A DNA stretch of 31,244 bases. Origin: an uncultured Ruminococcus sp. (GTDB taxonomy: Bacteria; Bacillota; Clostridia; Oscillospirales; Ruminococcaceae). A program made the translations under genes and the position numbers. Numbering within the stretch: position 1 is the first letter of the stretch; each line of letters opens with the position of its first letter. Of the stretch, positions 16,321 to 23,196 are shown in pieces. Below the pieces are notes generated by a model. The model made no database searches and was not told the origin of the DNA. It was given only the letters and a program-made list of their open reading frames with translations. Where the stretch lies: contig UQAR01000018.1 in NCBI GenBank assembly GCA_900539095.1, forward strand, positions 1 to 31,244, read 5' to 3'.

Positions 16321-16445
16321 TTTTTCCCTCCTGCAAAAGGCTCACAAAAAAACGCCGAACACCGCTGTCTTTTAAAGCCTGATGACAGCAGGTCCGACGC
16401 AAAACTCCTACCCGGCGGCAGAAGTAAGCCTTCGTATTTAAACAT
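16317..16445 (-). CDS. Possible 42-codon leader ORF of the MATE gene
   Basis: Between the MATE promoter and the MATE start an open frame runs from ATG (16445) through the attenuator to a TGA that overlaps the MATE ATG as ATGA. The product would start MFKYEGLLLPPGRSF and end in GGKK. The start has no ribosome site and falls where transcription should begin, so it would be translated as a leaderless message, which is uncommon. It could be a regulatory leader peptide or an accidental open frame over a structured RNA. Confidence 0.3.
   Translation of the reverse strand: MFKYEGLLLPPGRSFASDLLSSGFKRQRCSAFFCEPFAGGKK
16346..16399 (-). terminator. Attenuator (intrinsic terminator) in the MATE leader
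   Basis: On the minus strand the arm 16399-16384 pairs with 16369-16353; the core is GCTGTC with GACAGC, extended by further pairs with G-U and small bulges, and seven T's follow (16352-16346). The overlapping CCTG...CAGG (16392-16378 region) can form a competing hairpin, the usual design of an attenuator. Upstream, CTTCTGCC can pair with GGTAGGAG around GCCG. I cannot match the leader to a known riboswitch class. Confidence 0.8.
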
Positions 16446-16450
16446 ATAAG

Positions 16451-16479
16451 ATTATAGCAGAGTATAACCGCATTGTCAA
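16451..16479 (-). promoter_or_regulatory. Consensus SigA promoter of the MATE gene
   Basis: Minus strand TTGACA (16479-16474), 17-base spacer, TATAAT (16456-16451). It lies about 125 bases upstream of the MATE start, leaving a long leader. Confidence 0.9.
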
Positions 16480-16499
16480 GTTGAAAATGCCTTTGGCTT

Positions 16500-16518
16500 A
16501 TGTTAAATTAATGTTAAA
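16500..16518. repeat. Direct repeat ATGTTAAA x2, possible LysR site
   Basis: ATGTTAAA at 16500-16507 and 16511-16518, one helical turn (11 bases) apart, between the two divergent promoters. The position fits an operator for the neighbouring LysR regulator; the assignment is inferred. Confidence 0.4.
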
Positions 16519-16533
16519 AAACGCTCCCTGCGG

Positions 16534-16562
16534 TTGACAAGTTTTTAACAAAGCTTTATAAT
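16534..16562 (+). promoter_or_regulatory. Consensus SigA promoter of the LysR gene
   Basis: TTGACA (16534-16539), 17-base spacer, TATAAT (16557-16562). About 70 bases of leader lead to the ATG at 16642. Confidence 0.9.
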
Positions 16563-16641
16563 GAAATTGGTCGAAAGCATATATAATATTACATGACGGC
16601 CTTAGAATTTTATATACCGATAACAAAAAGAGGAAAAAGCT

Positions 16642-17568
16642 ATGAATTTAACTCATCTCAGATATATGGTAGAGGTCGAAAGACTCGGTTCTATCACAAA
16701 AGCCGCCTCCGCACTTTATATGGGTCAGCCTAACCTGTCAAAAGCCATAAAGGAAATGGAAAGGGAAGTGGGCATACCGATATTCAAAAGAAGTGCAAAG
16801 GGCGTTGTTGCCACAGAAAAGGGCAAACAGTTCTTGCAGTATGCAAAGGCTATCCTTGTTCAAATGGATAAAATGGAGAGCCTTTATAAGGATAACGGCG
16901 AAAATGCAGTGAATTTCTCCCTGCTGCTGCCGAGAGCAAGCTATATAACCCATGCTTTCACCTGCTTTATAAACAAAATGGGCAGGAATGTGGAGCTTGA
17001 CGTAAAGGTCAAGGAAACGAATTCCATGGAAACCATAAACTCCATTGTGGAGTGCGAATACAACATGGGAATAATTCGTTACCCTGTGGCTTATGAAAGC
17101 TTTTTCATGTCAATGATAGAGGAAAAGAATCTGAAATATCATAACGTGTGGGAGTTCGATTATGTTCTTATCACAAGCGAGAACAGCCAGCTTGCGAAAG
17201 AGAAGGAGATAAACGAAACTGTCCTTGATAAATACATAGAGGTATTGCACGGCGATAATATCGTGCCGAATATCTCAGCGGCATATCAGAAGAAAAACGC
17301 CGAAATGAACAATCACAGCAGACACGTTTACGTTTATGAGAGAGGCAGCCAGTTCGATATACTTTCAGCCTGTCCTGACTCGTTCATGTGGGTAAGTCCT
17401 CTGCCAAAGGAGATATTGAAACGCTACGGCCTTGTGCAGAGAAAATGTCCTAATTTCAAAAAGACAAATAAAGACGTTCTTATCTATCAGAGCAACTACC
17501 GCCTGAGCCATGCGGATCAGATGTTCCTTGATGAGCTTGAAAGGGTAAGAAAAGAGATATCAGAATAA
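16642..17568 (+). CDS. LysR-family transcriptional regulator
   Basis: A 308-residue regulator. Residues 1-60 are the winged-helix DNA-binding domain with the typical ITKAASALYMGQPNLSKAIKEME; about 90-300 is the inducer-binding domain. It is divergent from the MATE exporter, and LysR proteins very often control the divergent neighbour, so the exporter is the likely target. A direct repeat between the promoters may be its site. The ligand is unknown. The ATG follows GAGGAAAAAGC. It is transcribed alone and ends at the terminator at 17585-17618. Confidence 0.93.
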   Translation: MNLTHLRYMVEVERLGSITKAASALYMGQPNLSKAIKEMEREVGIPIFKRSAKGVVATEKGKQFLQYAKAILVQMDKMESLYKDNGENAVNFSLLLPRASYITHAFTCFINKMGRNVELDVKVKETNSMETINSIVECEYNMGIIRYPVAYESFFMSMIEEKNLKYHNVWEFDYVLITSENSQLAKEKEINETVLDKYIEVLHGDNIVPNISAAYQKKNAEMNNHSRHVYVYERGSQFDILSACPDSFMWVSPLPKEILKRYGLVQRKCPNFKKTNKDVLIYQSNYRLSHADQMFLDELERVRKEISE

Positions 17569-17584
17569 AGTTTGCATAAAAAAT

Positions 17585-17618
17585 GCGGGCGAACATGATA
17601 AGTGTTCGTCCGCTTTTT
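17585..17618. terminator. Bidirectional terminator
   Basis: GCGGGCGAACA (17585-17595) pairs with TGTTCGTCCGC (17603-17613), one G-U, with TTTTT after it and a run of A's before it, so it can stop transcription of both the LysR gene and the convergent phosphoesterase gene. Confidence 0.92.
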
Positions 17619-17647
17619 ATTTTAACAATATCTCACGCTGACGCATA

Positions 17648-18130
17648 TTATAGGTCAACATGACTACAGAATATGCCGCCGTCCTTCGTGATGTCGATAT
17701 AAGCGTAGCTTGCAGGCTTGCCGTCTCTCGGTGCACCGGCACTTCCGGGATTAAGGATATGCACGCCCTCTTCATAAGCATAATAACGGCAGTGCGTGTG
17801 ACCAAACAGTGCTATCTGAGCACCTATCTCCTTAGCCTTGTAAAAAAGCCTGTCAGTAGAATATTTAACGCCCCACTTGTGACCGTGGGTGAAAAATATT
17901 TTTATGCCGTTGTCGGTCATGTAAATATCATTTTCGGGAGTAAGCGATGCAAAGTCGCAGTTTCCTGATACGTTTACTATCTTCTTGTCAAGATACTGCA
18001 CCCTGAGGCTGTCAAGGTCGCGCTCACCGTCACCAAGAAAAATAAACAGATCAGCGTCGCCGTTCCTCTTGAAGATCTTGTGCATTGCGGAATAATTGCC
18101 GTGGGTATCCGAAAAAACGATTATTCTCAA
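17648..18130 (-). CDS. yfcE: YfcE/MJ0936-family phosphodiesterase
   Basis: A 160-residue metal-dependent phosphodiesterase of the YfcE type. All metal motifs are present: SDTHGN, GDGERD, GNCDF, THGHKWG and GHTHCR, then the family end NPGSAGAPR. Members split model phosphodiesters; the natural substrate is not known. I choose the TTG at 18130 because AAAAGGGG lies seven bases upstream and the product then starts as MRIIVFSDTHGN. A GTG at 18136 is only one base from that site. A promoter with an extended -10 lies at 18177-18185. It is divergent from the three small unknown genes. Confidence 0.93.
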   Translation of the reverse strand: MRIIVFSDTHGNYSAMHKIFKRNGDADLFIFLGDGERDLDSLRVQYLDKKIVNVSGNCDFASLTPENDIYMTDNGIKIFFTHGHKWGVKYSTDRLFYKAKEIGAQIALFGHTHCRYYAYEEGVHILNPGSAGAPRDGKPASYAYIDITKDGGIFCSHVDL

Positions 18131-18176
18131 GGTCACACCCCTTTTACAATATGATAACTCAGTTATAACGCTTACT

Positions 18177-18185
18177 ATTATAACA
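18177..18185 (-). promoter_or_regulatory. Extended -10 promoter of the yfcE-like gene
   Basis: Minus strand TGTTATAAT (18185-18177), the extended -10 pattern; the -35 is weak. The start would be about 40 bases ahead of the TTG at 18130. Confidence 0.5.
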
Positions 18186-18225
18186 TAAATATTTATAAAT
18201 ACTATAGAAAAAAGGAGAATTTTTT

Positions 18226-18486
18226 ATGAGCACAGCAAACAGCTTTAATTCCATGAATCCTAAGACCATGCAGGCACTTCTCAACGTTGCCTCAAAAAAG
18301 CTCGGCACTACTCCTGATGTGCTTAAAAACCAGCTTGAAAGCGGCGTTTATGACAGAGCACTCCAGGGTATGCCGCAGAACGAGGCAATGATGCTGCAAA
18401 AAGCCCTGTCAGACCCGAAAACTGCCGAAAAGGTGCTCTCATCTCCTCAGGCAAGGGCTATTTTCAAAAAACTTCAGGGCAAATAG
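18226..18486 (+). CDS. Small helical protein, unknown function (gene 1 of 3)
   Basis: An 86-residue soluble protein with no signal peptide or membrane segment. It is Gln/Met/Lys-rich and looks all-helical: MQALLNVASKKLG, then PDVLKNQLESG, then EAMMLQKALSDPKTAEKVLSS, then ARAIFKKLQG. I do not recognise a named family. The ATG follows AAAAGGAGA. A second small gene begins 37 bases after it, and a third overlaps the second, so this is the head of a three-gene unit. The AT-rich stretch 18190-18225 upstream may hold the promoter, but I see no clear pair of boxes. I do not assign a function. Confidence 0.8.
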   Translation: MSTANSFNSMNPKTMQALLNVASKKLGTTPDVLKNQLESGVYDRALQGMPQNEAMMLQKALSDPKTAEKVLSSPQARAIFKKLQGK

Positions 18487-18523
18487 AAGTCATAAGTCTA
18501 AGCTTGAACAGGCGGTGAAATAA

Positions 18524-18964
18524 TTGGACGATCTGATGAATAAAATACAGAATGTGCTCAATGACGAGGAAAGCATGAAACAGATAAAAGAGCTTGCGGA
18601 TATGCTCACGGCGGAGGGCGGCAGTCAAAGCGAAACTCCGCCTCAGCAGGACGCTCAGAACATGGACTTTTCCCAGCTGCTGCAAAGCTTAGGGGGTATC
18701 TCTCCGCCTCAGGAGACCAAGCCTGCCCAACCTCCGCAGGGGGGCGGCTTTGACATTGCAAAGCTTATGAAACTTCAAGGCATAATGCAGTCGGCGTCAA
18801 AGCCTGATAAAAATATCCAGCTGCTCATGGCGTTAAGACCGCTGCTGAAAGAAGAAAATCAGGTGAAAATAGATAGGCTCATAAAAATATTCAAGCTTTT
18901 TGCGGTCTATCCCGCACTTAAAGAAAGCGGACTTTTGGGAGGTGATCTGCTTGGCTTATTCTGA
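18524..18964 (+). CDS. Unknown protein with Pro/Gln-rich middle (gene 2 of 3)
   Basis: A 146-residue soluble protein in three parts: a helical, acidic N-terminus (MDDLMNKIQNVLNDEESMKQ), a Gln/Pro/Gly-rich low-complexity middle (about 35-85), and a helical C-terminus with DKNIQLLMALRPLLKEENQ and a hydrophobic end (LLGGDLLGLF). The C-terminal block resembles uncharacterised conserved Clostridia proteins, by recollection only. The TTG at 18524 follows GGCGGTGA by five bases; an ATG at 18536 is the alternative. Its last 14 bases overlap gene 3, so the two are coupled. Function unknown. Confidence 0.78.
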   Translation: MDDLMNKIQNVLNDEESMKQIKELADMLTAEGGSQSETPPQQDAQNMDFSQLLQSLGGISPPQETKPAQPPQGGGFDIAKLMKLQGIMQSASKPDKNIQLLMALRPLLKEENQVKIDRLIKIFKLFAVYPALKESGLLGGDLLGLF

Positions 18965-19280
18965 TGACAATAATTTCACTACCATGCAGGAAGAGGCGAT
19001 AAGGCGTGTGAGGGAAATGCAAAGGCGTTCACGGAGCATAGTTGGCGGCAATGAACAGCCTGCACAAGCTGCACCGCCAAAAGCAGAAGAGCCTCACAGT
19101 AGTCAGACCACACAAAAAGCCCCTCAAAGCAGCTCTGCACTTGGCAGCCTGCTTGGGGGCAGTCTTGGCAATATCAAGATAGACGAGGAAAAAGCCCTTA
19201 TCGGTCTGCTTATTTACATATTATACAAGCAGGGTGCAGACGTAAAGCTGCTCCTTGGGCTTGGCTATCTGCTCCTTTAG
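18951..19280 (+). CDS. Unknown protein with hydrophobic C-terminus (gene 3 of 3)
   Basis: A 109-residue protein starting MAYSDDNNFTTMQEEAIRR. The basic helical N-terminus (VREMQRRSRS) is followed by a Pro/Gln/Ala/Ser-rich linker (about 35-65), a glycine-rich piece (GSLLGGSLGN) and a hydrophobic C-terminus (EEKALIGLLIYILYKQGADV, then LLLGLGYLLL) that could lie in or on a membrane. The TTG at 18951 is fixed by GGAGGTGA five bases upstream, inside gene 2; the reading frame is open further up, but upstream starts have no ribosome site. It shares the plan of gene 2: helix, low-complexity linker, hydrophobic end. Its stop overlaps the stop of the convergent FliB-like gene. Function unknown. Confidence 0.75.
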   Translation: MAYSDDNNFTTMQEEAIRRVREMQRRSRSIVGGNEQPAQAAPPKAEEPHSSQTTQKAPQSSSALGSLLGGSLGNIKIDEEKALIGLLIYILYKQGADVKLLLGLGYLLL

Positions 19281-20380
19281 TTCGACCATTTCAGAAGTGC
19301 AAGCATTGCGGCGTCTGAAAAGCAGTCAGAAAGATAGCTGTCGTCGTATATCCTGTCCATGTTGTCGCCGGAGTATTCGATCTCCTTGCAAAGCTCCTTG
19401 ACAGTTTCAAAGCGTGCGGCAGTGTCCTGCTCACGGCTAACGTTTATGACCTCTGCGGCAAAAACGAACACCAGCATGGCTTTTATCTTTGAAAGCAGGT
19501 CGAAATCTCTTACCGCTTTCAGAAAATATCTGTATACAAAATACACCGCAAGCTTTTCGTACTCGCCCCCAGCCTGAGCCTTGACAGGTGCGGAAAGCTT
19601 TTTTACAAAGCGGCTTGCGTCCTTTATCTGCAGGGGCAGTGTGTCGCCGATAAAGTCAAGATGTTCAAGATAAAAAAGCATATTTTCAGCGGCAGCCAAA
19701 GGCTTTTCAGGCACAGCCTTTTCAAGACTTTTTGCACGTTCCGCTATTATCTCAGGGTCATAAAGCTCCTCCGCAATGGGTCTTATGTCCTCAATATCCT
19801 CATCGTCAAGTGCAGCCTGTATCTCAGCTGCTGCTGACAAAACGTTTGTCAGCCTGTCATGAAGTGAAAATTCTCTGTTTTGCAGCAGGTCGATAAATGC
19901 TTTTCGTGCAAAAAGCATTATTTCAAGCAGCTCAGGGTCAAACTCAAGATCGTCAGGCTCTTCGTTTATCTCTTTGGTGAAAAATCTCACAGGCTCGGCG
20001 TCAGAAAGATACATTCTCACAGCCTCTTCACAGGCAAGACCCACACCTGCCTCTTTGTAATCCCCGAACCATTCGTAAAACCTTGGGTGCTCACGGCATA
20101 TGTCGGAAATGTTTTCCTCACCGTATGCAAGCTGCACAGAGCACAACCCCTTTTCATTGAGCATTGGGCACTTGCCGTCACAGTGGACAAGGTATTTCAC
20201 GCCGTCCTCTTCTGTGACAGAGTTCAGAAATTTTCTGCCGATATCATTGTCAAGCTTTTTGTAAAAGCCGTAAGTGCCGTCGTCTATCTCAATGTCCCAG
20301 TCGGTCATGCAGCAGTTGTCAGAACACTGTGAACCTGTGCAGATAAATTTTTCAAATATCTCAGGATAAAAAAGTTTCAT
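19277..20380 (-). CDS. fliB: FliB-family (flagellin lysine-N-methylase-like) Cys-cluster protein
   Basis: A 367-residue protein of the family annotated as flagellin lysine-N-methylase FliB. The N-terminal part has the CxxxxCxxxCC metal-cluster motif (C14, C19, C23, C24) and further cysteines at C67, C71, C80, C95 and C117; the rest is helical. In Salmonella FliB methylates flagellin lysines. No flagellar gene is seen in this window, so its target here may be another protein, and the family name should be read with care. The ATG at 20380 follows AAGGAG; upstream ATGs in frame lack ribosome sites. A consensus promoter lies at 20443-20471. The 3' end overlaps the unknown gene 3 tail to tail by four bases. 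Confidence 0.78.
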   Translation of the reverse strand: MKLFYPEIFEKFICTGSQCSDNCCMTDWDIEIDDGTYGFYKKLDNDIGRKFLNSVTEEDGVKYLVHCDGKCPMLNEKGLCSVQLAYGEENISDICREHPRFYEWFGDYKEAGVGLACEEAVRMYLSDAEPVRFFTKEINEEPDDLEFDPELLEIMLFARKAFIDLLQNREFSLHDRLTNVLSAAAEIQAALDDEDIEDIRPIAEELYDPEIIAERAKSLEKAVPEKPLAAAENMLFYLEHLDFIGDTLPLQIKDASRFVKKLSAPVKAQAGGEYEKLAVYFVYRYFLKAVRDFDLLSKIKAMLVFVFAAEVINVSREQDTAARFETVKELCKEIEYSGDNMDRIYDDSYLSDCFSDAAMLALLKWSN

Positions 20381-20442
20381 AAAAATTTCTCCTTGCGGTC
20401 TTTTATAGAGCAACACCGCACAAAGCTGTCGGCGTTGACTTT

Positions 20443-20471
20443 ATTATAATACTAATGCTTTTGTCTGTCAA
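20443..20471 (-). promoter_or_regulatory. Consensus SigA promoter of the FliB-like gene
   Basis: Minus strand TTGACA (20471-20466), 17-base spacer, TATAAT (20448-20443). Confidence 0.88.
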
Positions 20472-20489
20472 CTTTCGGCATTTGTATCG

Positions 20490-20522
20490 TCAAAATAAAA
20501 ACAGGGCGACTAAAAGCCGCCC
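20490..20522 (-). terminator. Terminator of the lipoprotein gene
   Basis: On the minus strand GGGCGGCT (20522-20515) pairs with AGTCGCCC (20511-20504), one G-U, 3-base loop, followed by TGTTTTTATTTTG. Confidence 0.8.
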
Positions 20523-20534
20523 AGCATTACTATA

Positions 20535-21470
20535 CTATTCCTGTGTAAAAACTATCCAGTTTATATTCTTTGGATTTATCTCATCAAGATATTCAGACGG
20601 GATCGTTACCGTTATCTGCCTTTTCGCAGTCGCTCCGTCCTTGTTCTCAGGTATCTCCTTGGCAACATATATGAAAAGAGAATCCTTGTCCTTGACCGCC
20701 CTTACTACATGATAGTCTATGTACTCATATCCCGAAAGCTCGCCCCTGAGAAAAACCACATGGGTGTTAAAGCCGCCCTCTTTCTCGAAAGCCTCCATAT
20801 CCTTTTTCATTTGCTGTATTTGCAGTTCACCGTTATATTTCACGAAATATTCGTTGAAATCATTATAGTTTGAAAACATCTTCTGATATGGGAACGTCAT
20901 ATTTGCGTCGCAGCTGCATTCGTATACCTTTTGTTCAAAAGGCACGTCAGTAAGCTGATCTGTAACGGTCTCAGTCTGATATATCCGCCTGCTGCCGGCA
21001 TAATACACCGTCATACCGTCCTCATAAACGTTGTAAAGACAGTCAGAGGACAGCTTTTGTGAGGATATCTTCAAACTGCCGTCAGAAAGATCTTCAGAAT
21101 CCACTGTAAGTATCCCATTGTCACCCTCCAGTGAGTTTTCAGCGTGTATCACCTGCGTGCTTGTGCATAAGGTTATCTCAGCCTCAGTGCCGTTTTTCAC
21201 GCACTCGCAGAACTCAGCCCACCGCATATCGCTTTCTTCTGATGAGTCCATAAAAAGCATATCATACTCTTTTGCAGTTTCAGGCGTTATCTCTTTGCCG
21301 TTCCATGCCGAAAAAAATATCTTTGCAGGGCTGTTATTATCCGCCTCGATCTCAGTGGCAGAGGGAACGTTTACAATATCTGTTGCTTTCCCACTGGGCA
21401 GACCGCAGGCAGAAAAAAGGGTCAGAAACATTGCCGCAGACACTGCACCGCAGATTATTCTCTTTTGCAA
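20535..21470 (-). CDS. Lipoprotein of unknown function
   Basis: A 311-residue predicted lipoprotein. The N-terminus has a basic start (MQKRIICG), a hydrophobic core and the lipobox FSAC, so it is anchored to the outer face of the membrane. The rest is acidic and beta-rich with no motif I recognise; it ends in NINWIVFTQE. I choose the TTG at 21470 with GGAGG seven bases upstream. The ATG at 21509 lies inside the -10 box of the promoter (21508-21536) and cannot be used. It is transcribed alone: promoter upstream, terminator at 20490-20522. Function unknown. Confidence 0.83.
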   Translation of the reverse strand: MQKRIICGAVSAAMFLTLFSACGLPSGKATDIVNVPSATEIEADNNSPAKIFFSAWNGKEITPETAKEYDMLFMDSSEESDMRWAEFCECVKNGTEAEITLCTSTQVIHAENSLEGDNGILTVDSEDLSDGSLKISSQKLSSDCLYNVYEDGMTVYYAGSRRIYQTETVTDQLTDVPFEQKVYECSCDANMTFPYQKMFSNYNDFNEYFVKYNGELQIQQMKKDMEAFEKEGGFNTHVVFLRGELSGYEYIDYHVVRAVKDKDSLFIYVAKEIPENKDGATAKRQITVTIPSEYLDEINPKNINWIVFTQE

Positions 21471-21507
21471 ATTCCTGCCTCCCTCTTTTATACACTGTAC
21501 ATAATTC

Positions 21508-21536
21508 ATTATAACATATTTCGTTCATTTTGTTAA
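21508..21536 (-). promoter_or_regulatory. SigA promoter of the lipoprotein gene
   Basis: Minus strand TTAACA (21536-21531), 17-base spacer, TATAAT (21513-21508), also with the extended TG before the -10. Confidence 0.85.
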
Positions 21537-21665
21537 TATGTATTTTAATCAAATTAGCAAACCCCTATTTGGCTATATTGTCAAAATAATTGCGTAAATA
21601 TGGAGAAAAACGCCTGAAAGGTGTGGAAGTTCGCCGTTTGTGACAATATTGTAATTAAACTGTCA

Positions 21666-21694
21666 TTGACATAAGGAGCAAAAAATATTATAAT
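21666..21694 (+). promoter_or_regulatory. Consensus SigA promoter of the SH3-domain gene
   Basis: TTGACA (21666-21671), 17-base spacer, TATAAT (21689-21694). The -10 covers an in-frame ATG at 21693, which rules out that start. The leader has a small hairpin, GCAGG (21728-21732) with CCTGC (21739-21743), right before the AAAGGAGG. Confidence 0.85.
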
Positions 21695-21782
21695 GTATGT
21701 ATGTACCTTTGCCCTATTGGCAGGTACGCAGGGTCGTTCCTGCAAAAGGAGGCGAAATGCGGCGGCTTGTGCCGTGTATGAT

Positions 21783-22307
21783 ATGGATAATAACAAGAAT
21801 AACGTTTCCCGCAAAACTTCGGGAAATGCAGCAAGCGTTGTCGCAATAATCGTTGTTGGCATATTTGTGCTGTGCGTGATACTTCTGCTTGCAAAGGGTC
21901 TTTTCGCAAGCAACAGTTCAGAAGTGCCTAAGGGAATAAATACTGCGACTATAAATACTGATGAGTCCGTGCCTGAGCCTGCGGAAAGTTCAGCCCCTGC
22001 CGATACTTCCGCTGTGGAAGATGACAGCTCAGCCGAAAGCGGTGCGGTAACAGACGTTACAGACGATTCCAGTCAGACAGATGTGCTTGAGGTCATGTAT
22101 GTTACTGAGTATGCTTATCTCCATGTTGCACCTGATAATGAGGCCGAGAACATAGTTTGTATGTCCCCTGGCGTTGAGGTAAACGTCCTTGAATATGAGG
22201 ATAACGGATATGTGAAGATAACATTTATGAACATAGACGGCCCTCTCACAGGATATATCTATAAGGATTATCTTACTACGGACAGTTCTATAGCAGTACA
22301 GTGGTAA
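21783..22307 (+). CDS. Single-span membrane protein with extracellular SH3-like domain
   Basis: A 174-residue protein: short N-terminal tail rich in Asn and Lys, one membrane helix (about 18-38), an acidic Ser/Glu/Ala/Pro linker (about 45-100) and a bacterial SH3-like domain (about 100-174; YVTEYAYLHVAPDNEAENIV, GVEVNVLEYEDNGYVKI, GYIYKDYL). Such domains often bind peptidoglycan. The start is uncertain. The strong AAAGGAGG site at 21745-21752 is placed for the ATG at 21757, which is in another frame and gives only 30 codons. The in-frame choices are GTG at 21774 and ATG at 21783, neither with its own good site. Confidence 0.8.
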   Translation: MDNNKNNVSRKTSGNAASVVAIIVVGIFVLCVILLLAKGLFASNSSEVPKGINTATINTDESVPEPAESSAPADTSAVEDDSSAESGAVTDVTDDSSQTDVLEVMYVTEYAYLHVAPDNEAENIVCMSPGVEVNVLEYEDNGYVKITFMNIDGPLTGYIYKDYLTTDSSIAVQW

Positions 22308-22312
22308 AATAC

Positions 22313-22343
22313 AACGCCGCACAGTTCTTTGTGCGGCGTTTTT
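22313..22343 (+). terminator. Terminator of the SH3-domain gene
   Basis: AACGCCGCAC (22313-22322) pairs perfectly with GTGCGGCGTT (22331-22340), followed by TTT. Confidence 0.92.
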
Positions 22344-22373
22344 GGATATTCGGGGCAGAAAGGAGCGTTCTGA

Positions 22374-23063
22374 GTGCCGAAATATAATACTTTTATTACC
22401 GATAAAAACGGACAGCGTGTGGATTTCGTCCTTGATGTGGCGAAACGAAACCGCCTTGCTATGGGAATGCGTGACGGCACTTTGACGGTGCGTGTGCCCT
22501 ACGGCTGCTCAAAACAGCAGCTTGAAAGCTTTATAAACAACAACCTTGGCTGGATAAAAGAGCAGAGCGACAAGGCAGCCGTTGGTCTGCCAAAGGAATT
22601 TTGCGACGGTGAAAAGCTGCGGCTGCTCGGCAGCTTTCTTACTCTGACTTTGGTTCAGGCTGATAAGTATTTTCCGCCAAGGATAGAGAATGACAAGCTT
22701 GTCATTGCCGTGAACGAAACAAGCGACAGGGATTATGTGAAAGAGCAGACCACAAAATTCATTAATGACCTGACTGTCGCCGAGATAACACGCAGTATGC
22801 AGAAAATGTCCGACGCCACAGGGCTTGTGCCCAATAAGGTCACAATAAAACCCCTGACCGCAAGCTGGGGAAGATGTATCTCAAACAGGCATATCTCCAT
22901 AAATTCAAAGCTTATAGTCTTTCGCCGAGAGTGCATAGACTACGTCTGCCTGCACGAGCTTTGCCATCTTGTCCATATGGATCACAGCAAGGATTTTTGG
23001 GCACTGGTGGAAAAATTCTGCCCCGACTGGAAAAGCATAAGAGAGGAAATGAAAGGCAGATAA
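22374..23063 (+). CDS. YgjP/SprT-like metallopeptidase (DUF45)
   Basis: A 229-residue cytoplasmic zinc-peptidase-like protein of the YgjP (DUF45) family. The zinc site is HELCHLVHMDH, with H194, E195, H198 and H204, followed by KDFW. The upstream family block SWGRCISNRHISINSKLI is also present. The N-terminal part (1-100) is beta-rich. The GTG at 22374 follows AAAGGAG by eight bases. It lies 30 bases after a strong terminator, so it needs its own start or read-through; I see no clear promoter. The substrate is not known for this family. Confidence 0.9.
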   Translation: MPKYNTFITDKNGQRVDFVLDVAKRNRLAMGMRDGTLTVRVPYGCSKQQLESFINNNLGWIKEQSDKAAVGLPKEFCDGEKLRLLGSFLTLTLVQADKYFPPRIENDKLVIAVNETSDRDYVKEQTTKFINDLTVAEITRSMQKMSDATGLVPNKVTIKPLTASWGRCISNRHISINSKLIVFRRECIDYVCLHELCHLVHMDHSKDFWALVEKFCPDWKSIREEMKGR

Positions 23064-23113
23064 AGCTGTCATACCCCACAAATCGTGACCGCATGCTTTG
23101 TTGGTATTCACTA

Positions 23114-23142
23114 TTGACAAATACAAGATATTGTGGTATTCT
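23114..23142 (+). promoter_or_regulatory. SigA promoter of the small NrdD-like gene
   Basis: TTGACA (23114-23119), 17-base spacer, TATTCT (23137-23142). It lies downstream of a possible in-frame ATG at 23098, so the gene must start later. Confidence 0.75.
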
Positions 23143-23196
23143 TTTATCACAGTTACAATATGTATAGATAGTGGAGAAAACGGAGGTAATGGTAAA

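Noticed and set aside
16321..16445. Known riboswitch (TPP, FMN, guanidine, preQ1, ZTP) ahead of the MATE gene
   Set aside because: None of their core motifs can be recognised by eye; kept as an unassigned attenuator.
18226..20380. Toxin-antitoxin or phage-defence island around the small unknown genes
   Set aside because: No toxin, nuclease, integrase or repeat is seen, and the flanking genes look like ordinary chromosome.
21693..21782. Longer SH3-domain protein from ATG 21693
   Set aside because: This ATG lies in the -10 box of a consensus promoter, before the transcription start.
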